DNA from: Gemmatimonadetes bacterium 13_1_20CM_4_69_16
GTDB lineage: Bacteria; Gemmatimonadota; Gemmatimonadetes; Gemmatimonadales; GWC2-71-9
DNA: 64,000 bases
Assembly: GCA_001919865.1 (NCBI GenBank)
Contig: MNIR01000056.1
Location: forward strand, 1-64,000
Direction of reading: 5' to 3'
The number at the start of each line of letters is the position of its first letter. Within the stretch, counting starts at the first letter, position 1. A program made the translations under genes and the position numbers. Positions 47,851-58,918 of the stretch are shown piece after piece. The notes beneath the pieces were generated by a model. That model was not told where the DNA came from. It did not search any database and saw nothing but the letters and a program-made list of their open reading frames with translations.

Positions 47851-49297
47851 GCCCGCCCCGGTCCTGGTGGCCCTGCTCGCCGCTTGCGGCGGGACGAGCG
47901 GACCGCCCGCGCCGGCATCACCTCGCATCGACTACGTCGATGGCGCGGTCGAGCCGATTGTGGCGCGCGGCCGGGCCGCTGTGATCGAGGGCTTCGGGTT
48001 CGGTGCGACACAAGGCGCGGGGGGCGTCACGCTCGCCGCTGCGGGCGGCGGTACCGTGGCCGCGCCTGTGGCCGGCGCCAGCGGGTGGAGCGATTTGGCC
48101 ATCCGCGTCACGCTGCCCGACAACGCCGTGTCGGGAACGCTTACCGTGATGACGGCGACCGGGCTGCGGCTCACGGCCACCGTGCACGTGATCCCTCGCG
48201 TCCCGTTCAGTCGGGACACGCTGCGCTGGACCCCGCGGTCCCCGTTCCCGAGCGCGCCGGTCGGCGTCGGGGTCGCCGCGGCCGAGGTCCCCGCCGGGGA
48301 CCTGGTCGCCACCACGCTGTACGCCGCTGGGGGCTCGGAGCTCGTCGGATCGCGTCTCGTCCCGGACAGCGGCGTGTTCGTGGCGCGGCCGCAAGCGGGC
48401 GGCGCCGTCGCTGCTTGGGCCCGCCAGCCCGACAGCCCTGACCCGCTCAAGAGCCGGGCCCTGCCGGCGCCGCGGGCGTTCGCCGCCGTCGCCGTGGCCA
48501 CTCGGTACAACTCTCACTTCACCGGCAGCGCGCTCTACGTGATCGGCGGCATCGACCCGTCGGGCCGGGCGCAGGCGTCGGTGCTGGCCGCCGACGTCAC
48601 CCCGGACGGCGTCGCCGGGCCTTTCGCGCCGATCGAGCCGCTTCCCGCGCCGGTGGCGGGCGCGGCGGCGGTGGTGCGGCGCGGGCGAATCTACGTGCTG
48701 GGCGGCGCGGACTCCGTGGGGCACCCGCAGCGCTCCGTGTTCGTCGGACGTGTCGGCCTCGACGGCCACATCGACGGCTGGTACCGACAGCCGCTGCTCA
48801 CCTCCGCTCGGGCGTACGGCGGCGGCGTGGTGCTCGACGATCGCGCGATCGCGTTCGGCGGCGTGGCCGACAGCGTGCCGCCAGGCGGCGGACTCGACGC
48901 CGCGACCACGCGGCTCGCCTCGAGCGATACGGCCCCGGTGAGTCTCGTCTCGGGCTTCTTCGCCGGCCCGTGGGCCCCGGGGATCGCGCTGCTGCCGGCC
49001 CCCCGATCGCAGTTCGCCACACTCGACCTGGGCGACGTCGTCCTGGTGGTCGGCGGCATGTACGGCGGCGCCGCGACGAACAGCGCGGAAACGCTCGCGG
49101 CGGGGGTGATCGGAGACTCGCTCGGCCTCTTTTCCGGGCCGGTCGGCGCCAACACGATCGCCGGGCAGAACGGCGGCACCCTCGTGGGCCCGGCGAGCGT
49201 CACCTGGCGCGAGTCGGATGGATCACGGCGCGGCCTGGTGATCGGGGGTATTGATTTGAGCACGGGCCTGCGGAAATCGGGCGTCTGGGGTTTCTAA
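47714..49297 (+). CDS. Secreted/lipoprotein kelch-like beta-propeller with IPT/TIG-like N-terminal domain; true start near 47837-47867
   Basis: [14 protein letters not shown] lipobox; kelch-like [34 protein letters not shown]; track start lies inside the MCP gene. Confidence 0.65.
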   Translation: MPWPPPRRSSSRPSKTSPTAPPSWRSSPKTSPRPCASSEGKTVGARPAPVLVALLAACGGTSGPPAPASPRIDYVDGAVEPIVARGRAAVIEGFGFGATQGAGGVTLAAAGGGTVAAPVAGASGWSDLAIRVTLPDNAVSGTLTVMTATGLRLTATVHVIPRVPFSRDTLRWTPRSPFPSAPVGVGVAAAEVPAGDLVATTLYAAGGSELVGSRLVPDSGVFVARPQAGGAVAAWARQPDSPDPLKSRALPAPRAFAAVAVATRYNSHFTGSALYVIGGIDPSGRAQASVLAADVTPDGVAGPFAPIEPLPAPVAGAAAVVRRGRIYVLGGADSVGHPQRSVFVGRVGLDGHIDGWYRQPLLTSARAYGGGVVLDDRAIAFGGVADSVPPGGGLDAATTRLASSDTAPVSLVSGFFAGPWAPGIALLPAPRSQFATLDLGDVVLVVGGMYGGAATNSAETLAAGVIGDSLGLFSGPVGANTIAGQNGGTLVGPASVTWRESDGSRRGLVIGGIDLSTGLRKSGVWGF

Positions 49298-49371
49298 CGA
49301 GGCTCGGAGTTATTACCGTAGGGCCGACCGCGAGAGACGCCTCCAGACGCGCAACCAGCGTAGGAGCTGAC

Positions 49372-50961
49372 ATGACGAAGCTCAGGTGGCTGCTGGCCGT
49401 CGTGGTGCTGCCGACAGGAAGGCTCGCAGCCCAACACGCCAGCCAGTTCGAGGCCGGCGCATTCGGCTCCTATACGCGGTACGACGCCGCCTTCGGCCTT
49501 GCCAACAAGCTCGGTGGCGGCGGCCGGCTCGGCTACTTCCTGGGCGACCTGGTCGGGCTCGAGGCGGACGTAGTGTTCCAGCCCGAGTACACCGTCTCGA
49601 GCGCAGGGACGCCCACCACCCTGCAACCGCTCATCGGCAGCGCCAGCGTAGTCGTCAACCCCGTCCATGGCAGCCGCCTGATGCTCTTCCTGCTCGGCGG
49701 CTACTCGCTGCTCGACTTCGGTTCGCGGGCGCCGTACCACTTCACCGACAACGGCATGCACGGCGGCGCCGGCGTGCGGATCTTTCTCACCGAGCGCGTC
49801 GCCCTGCGCGTCGAAGGCCGCGGCATCTACGTGCCCAGCACGAAGTCCGCCTTCGGAACCAAGACGACCGCGACACATGCCGTCGCAACTGTCGGCCTCT
49901 CGGTGTTCCACCTCGGGGGGCCCGCCAAGGACTCCGACAAGGACGGGGTGCCCGACAAGCTGGACGCCTGCCCCAACACGCCCCTGGGCGCGACCGTCGA
50001 CGCGCACGGCTGCCCCACCGACTCCGACCACGACGGCGTGTACGACGGACTCGACAAGTGTCCCAATACACCGGCCGGGGCCACGGTGGACGCTAACGGC
50101 TGTCCCAGCGACGCCGACTCGGACGGCGTGCCGGACGGCATGGATCAATGCCCCAACACCCCCGCCGGCGTGCACGTGGACGCAAAGGGCTGTCCCGTCG
50201 ACTCGGATGGTGACGGTGTGCCGGACGGCATCGATCAGTGCCCCAACACGCCGCCCGGCGCGACGGTGGACGCCATGGGTTGCCCCGCGGACTCCGACAA
50301 GGACGGCGTACCCGATGGCATCGACCAATGCCCCAACACGCCGGCCGGCGCCCTGGTGGACGCCAAGGGTTGCCCGATGGACTCGGACCTGGACGGCGTC
50401 CCGGACGGCATTGACAAGTGTCCCAACACCCCGGCCGGCACACCGGTCGACGCCACCGGCTGCCCGCTGCCCAAGCAGGTGATCCGCGACTCGGACGGCG
50501 ACGGCGTGCCGGACGACCGCGACAAGTGTCCCAACACGCCGCCGGGCTCGAAAGTGGACGCGAACGGCTGCATCATCCTGTTCCAGCCGGAGGCCGGGCC
50601 CGCCGCACCGGGTGCCCCGCGGCCCACGCTGATTCTGCGCGGGGTCAACTTCGAGTGGGGGCGGTCTGCCCTGACGGGAAGCTCCTACGCGGTGCTCGAC
50701 CAGGTGGCCGGATCGCTGGTCGCCAACCCGGAGATCCGCATCGAGATCGCGGGTTACACCGACAATACGGGGGCGGCGGCGCTCAACGTCCGCCTGTCCC
50801 AGGCTCGGGCAGCCTCGGTCCGCGCTTACCTGGCGCGCAAGGGCGTGGCGCCGGGACGGATGGTGGCGAAGGGGTATGGGGCGAGCGGCTTCATCGCGCC
50901 CAACACCACAACGGCGGGCCGGGCGCAAAACCGGCGTGTGGAGCTCCATAAGCTGCCGTAA
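49372..50961 (+). CDS. OmpA-family outer membrane protein with thrombospondin type-3 repeats
   Basis: DSDxDGVPDGxDxCPNTPxGxxVDAxGCP repeats, C-terminal NPEIRIEIAGYTDNTGAAALNVRLSQARAASVRAYL. Confidence 0.92.
   Translation: MTKLRWLLAVVVLPTGRLAAQHASQFEAGAFGSYTRYDAAFGLANKLGGGGRLGYFLGDLVGLEADVVFQPEYTVSSAGTPTTLQPLIGSASVVVNPVHGSRLMLFLLGGYSLLDFGSRAPYHFTDNGMHGGAGVRIFLTERVALRVEGRGIYVPSTKSAFGTKTTATHAVATVGLSVFHLGGPAKDSDKDGVPDKLDACPNTPLGATVDAHGCPTDSDHDGVYDGLDKCPNTPAGATVDANGCPSDADSDGVPDGMDQCPNTPAGVHVDAKGCPVDSDGDGVPDGIDQCPNTPPGATVDAMGCPADSDKDGVPDGIDQCPNTPAGALVDAKGCPMDSDLDGVPDGIDKCPNTPAGTPVDATGCPLPKQVIRDSDGDGVPDDRDKCPNTPPGSKVDANGCIILFQPEAGPAAPGAPRPTLILRGVNFEWGRSALTGSSYAVLDQVAGSLVANPEIRIEIAGYTDNTGAAALNVRLSQARAASVRAYLARKGVAPGRMVAKGYGASGFIAPNTTTAGRAQNRRVELHKLP
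49929..50577 (+). repeat. Tandem TSP3 calcium-binding repeats (about 7 units)
   Basis: Recurrent gactccgac..gacggcgt..ccggacggcatcgaccaatgccccaacac. Confidence 0.9.
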
Positions 50962-50985
50962 CGGCGGTGCCCCGGTGAACTGGCG

Positions 50986-51016
50986 GACGGGCGGTCGGCA
51001 ACGCTGACCGCCCGTC
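50986..51016 (+). terminator. Perfect 11-bp inverted repeat after ompA-like gene: gacgggcggtc-ggcaacgct-gaccgcccgtc
   Basis: Read directly. Confidence 0.7.
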
Positions 51017-51072
51017 GCGTCACTGGGTCCGAGCGCGTAGTTTTCTCCGTCCCGAAACCGCCTGAGCACCAC

Positions 51073-53181
51073 ATGAGCGCCCGCTGGCTGCCTCTGGTCG
51101 CGATCGGTCTCCTGGCCGGTCTGTCTGTCCGCCTCTCCGCCCAGACGTCAACACATCCCTTCCAGGCAACCGACTATTACAAGCTCACGAGCGTCGGCGA
51201 GCCGCGCGTCGCCCCGGACGGGCGGCGCATCGCGTTCGTGGTGACGACGGTGGTCGAGGACAAGGACCGGCGCCACTCCGAGATCTGGATGGTGCCGACC
51301 GATGGCTCGACGCCCGCGTTCCGCTACACGAGCCCCGCCAGCGAAGCCGCGAGCCCAACGTGGTCCCCAGACGGGTCGCTGCTCGCCTTTACGAGCAAGC
51401 GCGAGGGCTTCGACGACGACGTCTGGTTCCTGCGGACCACGCCGCCGGGGGGCGAAGCGTTCCAGATCTCCGGCGTGCACGCCGCGCCGCTCTTCTCGGA
51501 CGACGGCAAATGGTTGCTGTACGGCTGGCGCGGTCCCGAGCCGGATAGCCTCAAGAAGGACGCCTGGCGCACGCGGCTCTCGCCGAGCGCGATCACGCGG
51601 GGGCCGGACCCGAAGCGGTTCGACGGCCGGGTGTACACGTCGCTGCCGTTCGTGGAGGACGAGCGCGGGCTCGTGCCGCCGCGCGAAACCCGGCGGCCCA
51701 GTCATCTGTATCGCGTGCCCGTCGGCGGCGGCGAGCCGAAGCAGCTCACCAGCGGCGCCCTGAGCCAACGTGCGCCGGACTGGTCTCCCGATGGCAGGGC
51801 GATCGTTTTCGTGCAGGACTCGACTGATACGAGCGAGGTGCGAGATCAGGTCCGGCCGCAGCTCTACGTCCTCACCGTGGCGGACGGCGCGGTGCGCCGG
51901 CTGGCGACGCCCTACCTCGAGAACTTCGAGCCCGCCTGGTCGCCGGACGGCGGCACCATTGCGTTCATCTGCTCCAAAGGTCGCGGCCAGGAGAACGACG
52001 TCTGCGTGATGCCCGCGGCGGGCGGGACCGTTCGGAATCTCACGAGCACGTGGGACTTGGACCCGGCCAGCCCGTCCTGGTCCCCGGACTCGAAGACCGT
52101 CTACTTCAGCGCCGAGACGCGCGGCAACATCCATCTGTTTGCCGCGCCCGTGGCGGGGGGAGCGGGGGGGGACGTCCGCCAGATTACGACGGGCGAGCGT
52201 CAGCTCGGCGGCCCCACCGTCACGCACGACGGTAAGTGGGTGACGTACACCGCAAGCGACGCGACCCATCCGGCAGAGCTGTTCGTGGCGCCGCTCGGGC
52301 GCGCCGGCGCCGCACCCGACAAGCGGCTGACGTCATTCAACGACTCGCTGCTGGCGCAGGTCGTGACGATCCCGGCGGATACGTTGTGGTTCACGAGCGT
52401 CGGGGGTCTGCGCATCGAGGCGTTCCTGATGCGGCCCTACGGCTACCGCGCAGGGAAGAGTCACCCCTTGATCCTGTACATTCACGGCGGCCCCCACTGG
52501 AACTACGGGAACGTCTTCTTCCCGGAGATGCAGCTGCTCGCCGGGCAGGGGTACTGGGTGCTGCTCGTGAATCCGCGTGGCTCGACCGGCTACGGGCACG
52601 GCTTCACGTTCGCGACGCGCGGGCGGTGGGGCATGGAGGACTACCAGGACTTGATGAAAGCGGTGGACGTCGCGATCGCCCGGGGCGGCGTGGACACGAC
52701 CCGTCTGGGCGTCGCCGGCGGTTCCTATGGCGGCTTCATGACCAACTGGGTGGTAGGGCACACACACCGCTTCGCGGCCGCCGAGACTGACCGGTCCATC
52801 TACGACTGGTACTCCTGGTACGGCTCCTCGGACGCCCAGGGCCTCACCGACTACGAGTTTTACGGGCCGCCCTGGGACTCGGACTCGCTGTACCGCGTGT
52901 TGTCGCCCATGGCGTACGCTCGGAGCATCCGCACGCCCTTGCTCATCGTGCACAGCGAGGACGACCGGCGCACCCCGATCACGGATGGCGAGCAGCTGTT
53001 CGTGATGCTGCGCAAGCGCGGCGTGCCCGCGGAATTCGTGCGCTATCCGCGATCCTACCACGGCCTCTCCCGCACGGGCCCGCCGTGGCTCCTCGTTGAC
53101 CGACTGGAGCGCGTCCGCACCTGGTTCGCGCACTGGCTTGGCGCGGGCGAGGCCCCGCCGGCCGCCAGCACGCTGCACTAA
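51073..53181 (+). CDS. S9-family (prolyl oligopeptidase/DPP-like) secreted peptidase
   Basis: TolB-like repeats; LILYIHGGPHWNYGNVF, GVAGGSYGGFMTNWVVGHTHRF (GxSxGG). Confidence 0.92.
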   Translation: MSARWLPLVAIGLLAGLSVRLSAQTSTHPFQATDYYKLTSVGEPRVAPDGRRIAFVVTTVVEDKDRRHSEIWMVPTDGSTPAFRYTSPASEAASPTWSPDGSLLAFTSKREGFDDDVWFLRTTPPGGEAFQISGVHAAPLFSDDGKWLLYGWRGPEPDSLKKDAWRTRLSPSAITRGPDPKRFDGRVYTSLPFVEDERGLVPPRETRRPSHLYRVPVGGGEPKQLTSGALSQRAPDWSPDGRAIVFVQDSTDTSEVRDQVRPQLYVLTVADGAVRRLATPYLENFEPAWSPDGGTIAFICSKGRGQENDVCVMPAAGGTVRNLTSTWDLDPASPSWSPDSKTVYFSAETRGNIHLFAAPVAGGAGGDVRQITTGERQLGGPTVTHDGKWVTYTASDATHPAELFVAPLGRAGAAPDKRLTSFNDSLLAQVVTIPADTLWFTSVGGLRIEAFLMRPYGYRAGKSHPLILYIHGGPHWNYGNVFFPEMQLLAGQGYWVLLVNPRGSTGYGHGFTFATRGRWGMEDYQDLMKAVDVAIARGGVDTTRLGVAGGSYGGFMTNWVVGHTHRFAAAETDRSIYDWYSWYGSSDAQGLTDYEFYGPPWDSDSLYRVLSPMAYARSIRTPLLIVHSEDDRRTPITDGEQLFVMLRKRGVPAEFVRYPRSYHGLSRTGPPWLLVDRLERVRTWFAHWLGAGEAPPAASTLH

Positions 53182-53184
53182 CCC

Positions 53185-55554
53185 GTGACGCTGCGCGCCC
53201 TCGTCGCTCTCGTCGCGGGGGGGGGGCTGCTCGCCGCACCGCCGACCCTCGGCGCCCAGCAGCGCCGCCGCCCGGCGCCGCGGCCGCCGCGCGCGACGAC
53301 AGCCCTCGCCCGCATCCCGACCCCCAAGTCCGTGCTCGGCTTCGAGCCGGGGGAAGACCGTCGCCTCCCGGAGTGGCCGGCGCTGCTGCGCTACTATCAA
53401 GTCCTCGCCAGGGCCAGCGACCGCGTGCGCTACCACGCGCTCGGCAAGACCACGCTCGGCGCGCCGCTCGTGGCGCTCGTGCTGTCAAGCCCGCAGAACC
53501 TGAAGCGCCTGGACTACTACCGGCGGCTCAACGCCAGGCTCGCCGATCCCCGCACCGCTCGCACCACCCGCGAGACGCAGGAGGCGCTGCAGCGCGGCCG
53601 CACGATCGTCCTCATCACGTCGGGCATCCACTCGAACGAAGTCGGTGGTCACCTCACGCCCGCGATCCTCGCGTACCGCCTCGCCAGCGATACGGGCGCC
53701 GCCACGCGCGCGATTCTCGACAGCGTGATCCTGCTGCTCGTCCCGTCGCTCAACCCCGACGGCGTCTCGATCGTCACGCGCTGGTACAACCGCACCCTCG
53801 GCACGCCCGCCGAGGGCTCCGACCCCCCTGAGCTGTACCACCACTACACCGGGCACGACAACAACCGCGACTGGTACGCGTTCACCCAGGTCGAGACACA
53901 GCTCGTGGTGGATTCGCTGTACAACGTGTGGCATCCCGAGATCGTGCACGATATCCACCAGCAGGACTCGGACGGCTCGCGGCTCTTCCTGCCGCCCTAC
54001 CTCGACCCGGTCGAGCCGAACGTGGACCCGCTGCTGGTGGACGGCGTGAACGCGCTGGGCAGCGCGATGGCATGGACGCTCGCCGGCCAAGGGAAGACGG
54101 GCATCGCCATCAACGCCATCTACGACGCGTGGACCCCGGCGCGCGCCTACCAGCACTATCACGGTGGCGTGCGCATCCTCTCCGAGGCGGCGAGCGCCAA
54201 CCTCGCCTCGCCGATCGATGTCCCGTTCGATCACCTTGCGACCCGCGGGCGTGGCTTCAACCCGCGCGAGCGCTCCTGGAACTTCACCAACCCGTGGCCC
54301 GGCGGCCGCTGGACGCTGCGCGACATCGTGTCTTACCAGACCGACGCCGCCTACGCCCTGCTCGAGCACGCGGCCCGCTACCGCGACATCTGGCTTGCCA
54401 ACTTCCTCACAGTCGAAGGCCGCGCGGTGCGGGGCTGGCACAGTTGGCCGTACGCGTACGTCCTGCCCCGCCAGCAACGGGACACCGTGGGGCTCGCGAC
54501 ACTGCTCGGCATCTTGCACCGCGGACAGGTCGAGATCCGCACGGCCTTGCACCCCATCGCGCTGGGCGGGCAGCGGTACGCCGCGGGGAGCTACGTCGTG
54601 GTCCTGCGGCAGCCGTACGCGGCCTTCGCCAAGGCGCTGCTCGAGCCGCAGCGCTACCCCGACCTGCGGCTCTACCCAGGGGGGCCACCGTTGCCGCCCT
54701 ACGACGTGACGGCGCACACGCTGCCCCTGCTCATGGGCGTCACGGCGGTGGCCGCGCGCGACTCGCTGCGGATCGGCCTCTCGGCCCCGGTCGAGCCGCC
54801 CGTCGCGACCCCCGCCTACGGAGGAGCCGTCGGGCCGGATGCCCGGCGTGTCGGGCTGTACCGGTCGTACGACGCTCCGCTCGACGAGGGTTGGACCCGC
54901 TGGGTATTCGACACGTGGCACGTGCCGTACGTGTCGGTCGTCGACTCCGTGGTGCGCGCCGGCAAGCTCAACGAGCGGTTCGACGTGCTCGTGCTCCCCG
55001 ATCAATCGCCCAATGAACTGCTCAGTGGCCTGCCGCGCGACTATCCGGCGCCGTACCCGGGAGGACTGGGGGATCAGGGCGTCAGGGCGCTGCGGGCGTT
55101 TGTGCAGGAGGGCGGCACGCTCGTCGCGCTCAACGACGCCTCGCGGTTCGCTGCCGAGCAGTTGCTGCTCCCCGTGCGCAATGTCCTGGAAGGCGTGGCC
55201 GACGACGAGTTCTACGCGCCTGGCTCGATCTTCCGGCTCGAGCTCGACACTGCAGATCCGGTCGCGCGCGGCATGCCGGCGCAGAGCGTCGCCTGGTACG
55301 AAAGCGGCCCGGCGTTCGAGGTGCTCGACTCGAGCGCCGTGCGAGTGATTGGCCGCTACCCCGCCGATGCCGACAAGGTGCTCCTCTCCGGTTGGGTGCT
55401 CCACCCCGAGCGCGTGGCGGGGAGGGCTGCCCTGGTCGAAGTGAAACAGGGGGCCGGCCGAGTGGTGCTGTTCGGGTTCCGGCCGCAGTACCGCGGTCAG
55501 AGCATCGCCACTTACCCCTTGCTGTTCAACAGCTTACAACTGGCCAAACCATAG
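53185..55554 (+). CDS. M14-family zinc carboxypeptidase
   Basis: TSGIHSNEVGGHLTPAIL, LVPSLNPDGVSIV, HDNNRDWYAFTQVETQ, HDIHQQDSDGSRLF. Confidence 0.9.
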   Translation: MTLRALVALVAGGGLLAAPPTLGAQQRRRPAPRPPRATTALARIPTPKSVLGFEPGEDRRLPEWPALLRYYQVLARASDRVRYHALGKTTLGAPLVALVLSSPQNLKRLDYYRRLNARLADPRTARTTRETQEALQRGRTIVLITSGIHSNEVGGHLTPAILAYRLASDTGAATRAILDSVILLLVPSLNPDGVSIVTRWYNRTLGTPAEGSDPPELYHHYTGHDNNRDWYAFTQVETQLVVDSLYNVWHPEIVHDIHQQDSDGSRLFLPPYLDPVEPNVDPLLVDGVNALGSAMAWTLAGQGKTGIAINAIYDAWTPARAYQHYHGGVRILSEAASANLASPIDVPFDHLATRGRGFNPRERSWNFTNPWPGGRWTLRDIVSYQTDAAYALLEHAARYRDIWLANFLTVEGRAVRGWHSWPYAYVLPRQQRDTVGLATLLGILHRGQVEIRTALHPIALGGQRYAAGSYVVVLRQPYAAFAKALLEPQRYPDLRLYPGGPPLPPYDVTAHTLPLLMGVTAVAARDSLRIGLSAPVEPPVATPAYGGAVGPDARRVGLYRSYDAPLDEGWTRWVFDTWHVPYVSVVDSVVRAGKLNERFDVLVLPDQSPNELLSGLPRDYPAPYPGGLGDQGVRALRAFVQEGGTLVALNDASRFAAEQLLLPVRNVLEGVADDEFYAPGSIFRLELDTADPVARGMPAQSVAWYESGPAFEVLDSSAVRVIGRYPADADKVLLSGWVLHPERVAGRAALVEVKQGAGRVVLFGFRPQYRGQSIATYPLLFNSLQLAKP

Positions 55555-55608
55555 GGTGATGCTTGGCCTTGTCCGATTCTCGCCTCGCTCCTATCGTGTA
55601 GCCCCCCA

Positions 55609-56883
55609 ATGGTTCCGGTCCGGCAGGTAGGTGCCCTCTTGCTGGCCGCGCTCTTCACGAGTCGCGGCCTTTTTGCACAGGATAGCGTGCCTCCCCCACC
55701 CGCTCCGCCTGCTCCCACCGAGTCCGCCACACCGGACGCGCAGCACGTGCTTCCGACCGCGCCTGCCGATCAGGCGCACGTGACGCTGCGGCCGACCGAG
55801 CTCCGCTACGTGCAGCAGGAGACGCTGCTCGTGCCGCAGACCTCGGCGGTGAAGGGGTTGTACGTGAACGCGTGGGCGTTCGGCTCGCACAAACTGTGGC
55901 AGCTGGTGCGACTCGCCGACGAGACCGAGATCAACGCCTTCGTCGTCGACGTGAAGGACGACACCGGCTGTCTCCTGTATCCCTCGGCGGTGCCTACCGC
56001 GGAGCAGATCGGCGCGAATGCGTGCGTCCGCGCGAAGGACGCCAAGGCGCGGCTCGACACGCTGGCGGCGCACCGGATCTACACGATCGCGCGCATCGTG
56101 GTCGCGAAGGACCCGTTGCTCGCCGAGCACAAGCACACCTGGTCGGTCAAGGACCGCAACACCGGCGGCCTGTGGCGCGACCGGATCAACAGCGCCTGGG
56201 TAGACGCCTACAACGACTCGGTGTGGATCTACTCGGCGCAGCTGGCCGCCGAGGCGGTACGCTTGGGGTTCAACGAGGTGCAGTTCGACTACGTGCGCTT
56301 CCCGGACGAGCCGCGCGAGCGCATGGCGACCGCGATTTTCCCGGCCCACCACGGGGAAACGCAGCGCGAGGCGGTGCGCGCCCACATCACCCTGCTGCGG
56401 AACCGCCTGAGACCGCTCGGCGTCCCGGTCACCTTCGACATCTTCGGCCTCACCGCCTCGGCCACGACGGGGGACCTCGGCATCGGGCAGGTGTGGGAGG
56501 ACTTCATCAACATCGCGGACGTCGTGCTGCCGATGGTGTATCCCAGCCACTACTACCGCGGCGCCTTCGGGCTGGCATGGCCGAATGGCGAGCCCTATCG
56601 CGTGGTTCGCTTCGCCCTGCGGGACGCCCTCGAGCGCTCGCGCCTGCACCCCGCCGCCGCCGAGATCCGCCCGTTCCTGCAGGCGTTCACGCTCGGCCGG
56701 CGGCGCCCCCGCTACACCGCGTCCGAGATCCGCGACCAAATCCGCGCGGCAGAAGACCTCGGCATCACCTCATGGGTCTTGTGGAACCCGCGCAGCGTGT
56801 ACCAGCGGGACGCGCTCCGGCCGAAGAAGGACGCGACCCCGCACGCAGAGCGAGAACTCTCCAACACTACCGGCGGCCGCTAG
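55609..56883 (+). CDS. Putative glycoside hydrolase (DUF4015-type)
   Basis: VKGLYVNAWAFGSHKLWQLVRLADETEINAFVVDVKDDTG, GFNEVQFDYVRFPDEPR, VVLPMVYPSHYYRG. Confidence 0.85.
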   Translation: MVPVRQVGALLLAALFTSRGLFAQDSVPPPPAPPAPTESATPDAQHVLPTAPADQAHVTLRPTELRYVQQETLLVPQTSAVKGLYVNAWAFGSHKLWQLVRLADETEINAFVVDVKDDTGCLLYPSAVPTAEQIGANACVRAKDAKARLDTLAAHRIYTIARIVVAKDPLLAEHKHTWSVKDRNTGGLWRDRINSAWVDAYNDSVWIYSAQLAAEAVRLGFNEVQFDYVRFPDEPRERMATAIFPAHHGETQREAVRAHITLLRNRLRPLGVPVTFDIFGLTASATTGDLGIGQVWEDFINIADVVLPMVYPSHYYRGAFGLAWPNGEPYRVVRFALRDALERSRLHPAAAEIRPFLQAFTLGRRRPRYTASEIRDQIRAAEDLGITSWVLWNPRSVYQRDALRPKKDATPHAERELSNTTGGR

Positions 56884-56893
56884 GGCCGCCGTT

Positions 56894-58918
56894 TCATTCA
56901 GCAGGAGCCAGCGCCATCCCCGCTTGCCATTCGGTGATGTAGCCCGTGATGGCCGACGCGGCGACGGTGTAGGGGTTGGCGAGATACAGCTGCCCCGGTC
57001 CCGACCGGCCCGGGAAGTTGCGATTGATCGCGCTTATCGTCACTTCGTCGCGCGTCTTCGATACCCCGGGGCCCGCGTTGATGCAGGCCCCGCACGATGG
57101 CTCGAGGAAGGTCGCGCCGACCTTCTGGAACAGCTCGAGGTAGCCCCGCTCTTCACAATAGCGCTTCACGTCCTGGGAGCCGCACTGGATGTAGAACCGC
57201 ACCCACGGCGCGACCCGCGCCCCCCGCTCCGCCGCCTCCGCGAGCACCCGTGCGTACATGTCCATGTCTTCCTTCTTCCCCGCCGTGCAGGAGCCCGCGT
57301 ACGCGATATCCACGCGGATCCGCTGCGCCGCCGTACCGATATCCTGGCCGTTGCCCGGATCGCCCGGCAGCGCCATCATCGGCCGGATCGCGCCCGCGTC
57401 GAGCTCGATCACTTCGCAGTACTCGGCGTCGCGGTCGCTGGCGAGCCCGGCGCAGCGCCGCGCCGCCTCGGCGCGCGACATCCCACGGTATTCCACCAGA
57501 TACTCGACCGTTTTCGCATCCGGGGCCACGTAGCCGGTGAACCCGCCCACCTCGGCGGTCATGTTGGTCATCGTGGCGCGCTCATCCACCGAGAGAGACT
57601 CGACGGCGTCCCCGCAGTATTCCACCAGCTTGCCGATCGCCTGGCCGCTCTTCACATACGGGTGGCGCAGCACCTCGAGCATGAAGTCCTTTGCTGTCAC
57701 GTTGTCCGGCTTGCTCCCACGCACTACCACCTTGACGGTCTCGGGCACGGTGAGCCGGACGTCCTTCGTGATCCAGGAGTTGAAGATCGCCGTCGTGCCC
57801 ACGCCGAATGCCACGCACCCGACCGCGCCGGCGTGCGGAGTGTGGGAATCCGAGCCGATGATCACCATCCCCGGCTCGGCGTGGCCTTCGAGGATCTTCG
57901 AGTGACAAATCGCCTCCGAGCCGTGGTGGCCCAGCCGCAGCTCGCCATACAGCTTGATCCCCTGCTTGGCGGCGAACGCGCGCTGCTTCTTCTCGAGCTG
58001 GAGTGCGACGTCGAGCAACCCCTCCTTCACGCGCTCGGGCGTCATCGCCTCGGGGAGGAAGGTGAGGTGATCGCGGAACATGAGGATCGAGGCCGGATCG
58101 GACACCTGCTCGTCCTTCCCCACGAGCTGCTCGAAAAAAATCGCCGCCATGGGAGTGACGTACTCGTGGCTGAACCGGATGTCGGTGACGACGAACCCCT
58201 CGTCCCCCGGCTTGACGGCGGGCACGCCCACCTTTCCCTGAGCCGGGTCCACCACCCAGTGGCGGGCGAGGATCTTCTCGCCCAGCGTCATCGGCCGAGG
58301 CGCAGTATCCGGCCGCGCGAGGATGACTTTGCCCTGGAGACGAGCGACGTTGAAGTTGAACAGGCCCCCGTACTCGATGATGCCGCGCGTGATCTCCCCT
58401 TCGCCCTGGGTGAAGGCCGCGAGTGGGATCGCCTCGCCGCGCTGCACCCGCTCGATGATGGAGAAGTCGGTGGTCGTGAGGACTCCCAGATTCTGACAGT
58501 TCTCGCGGTAGATGCGCTCGATGTTCTCGGCGATGACCAGCTTGATCCCCGCGCACATCTCCGCATAGGGGGACTGCTCGCGCGACGAGCCCTTGCCGCG
58601 TCGCTTGCCGCTTACCGAGGCGACGAAGCCGCCGCGCTTCACCGACGCGCGCGTGATCGGAAACTCTTCACCGCACTTCAAGCCCAAGTACGGGAAGTCG
58701 CCCAGCGTTTCGTCGTAGTAGTAGCAGATGTAGGCAGGCGTGATCTCGTCGGTCGAAATGTTGTCGCGCAACCCGATGGCGGGGGTCCAGGCCAGGTCCT
58801 GCCCCTCGAGCTGGCTGCGCACCAGCGCGGCGTCTGCGGCGAGGAACAGGATGCGCCCCTGCAACCGCACCAGCTCGGGAAGTCTTTCGACACGGCGGGA
58901 CTGTAACGTCCGCGGCAT
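56894..58918 (-). CDS. Aconitase/homoaconitase-family hydratase
   Basis: VIIGSDSHTPHAGAVGCVAFGVGTT, FLEPSCGACINAGPG, NRNFPGRSGPGQLYLANPYTVAASAITG. Confidence 0.88.
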   Translation of the reverse strand: MPRTLQSRRVERLPELVRLQGRILFLAADAALVRSQLEGQDLAWTPAIGLRDNISTDEITPAYICYYYDETLGDFPYLGLKCGEEFPITRASVKRGGFVASVSGKRRGKGSSREQSPYAEMCAGIKLVIAENIERIYRENCQNLGVLTTTDFSIIERVQRGEAIPLAAFTQGEGEITRGIIEYGGLFNFNVARLQGKVILARPDTAPRPMTLGEKILARHWVVDPAQGKVGVPAVKPGDEGFVVTDIRFSHEYVTPMAAIFFEQLVGKDEQVSDPASILMFRDHLTFLPEAMTPERVKEGLLDVALQLEKKQRAFAAKQGIKLYGELRLGHHGSEAICHSKILEGHAEPGMVIIGSDSHTPHAGAVGCVAFGVGTTAIFNSWITKDVRLTVPETVKVVVRGSKPDNVTAKDFMLEVLRHPYVKSGQAIGKLVEYCGDAVESLSVDERATMTNMTAEVGGFTGYVAPDAKTVEYLVEYRGMSRAEAARRCAGLASDRDAEYCEVIELDAGAIRPMMALPGDPGNGQDIGTAAQRIRVDIAYAGSCTAGKKEDMDMYARVLAEAAERGARVAPWVRFYIQCGSQDVKRYCEERGYLELFQKVGATFLEPSCGACINAGPGVSKTRDEVTISAINRNFPGRSGPGQLYLANPYTVAASAITGYITEWQAGMALAPAE

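Noticed and set aside
45700-47928. 742-aa minus-strand ORF antisense to the MCP gene
   Set aside because: Low-complexity Arg/Gly/His/Asp composition typical of high-GC antisense frames; the plus-strand frame has clear MCP motifs.
49929-50577. Regular repeats considered as a CRISPR array or VNTR element
   Set aside because: The repeats encode thrombospondin type-3 calcium-binding units in an OmpA-family protein.
53485-55404. 639-aa minus-strand ORF antisense to the M14 peptidase
   Set aside because: No recognisable motifs; composition is that of an antisense shadow frame. The same reasoning applies to 18832-20073, 20134-21570 and 56585-58906.
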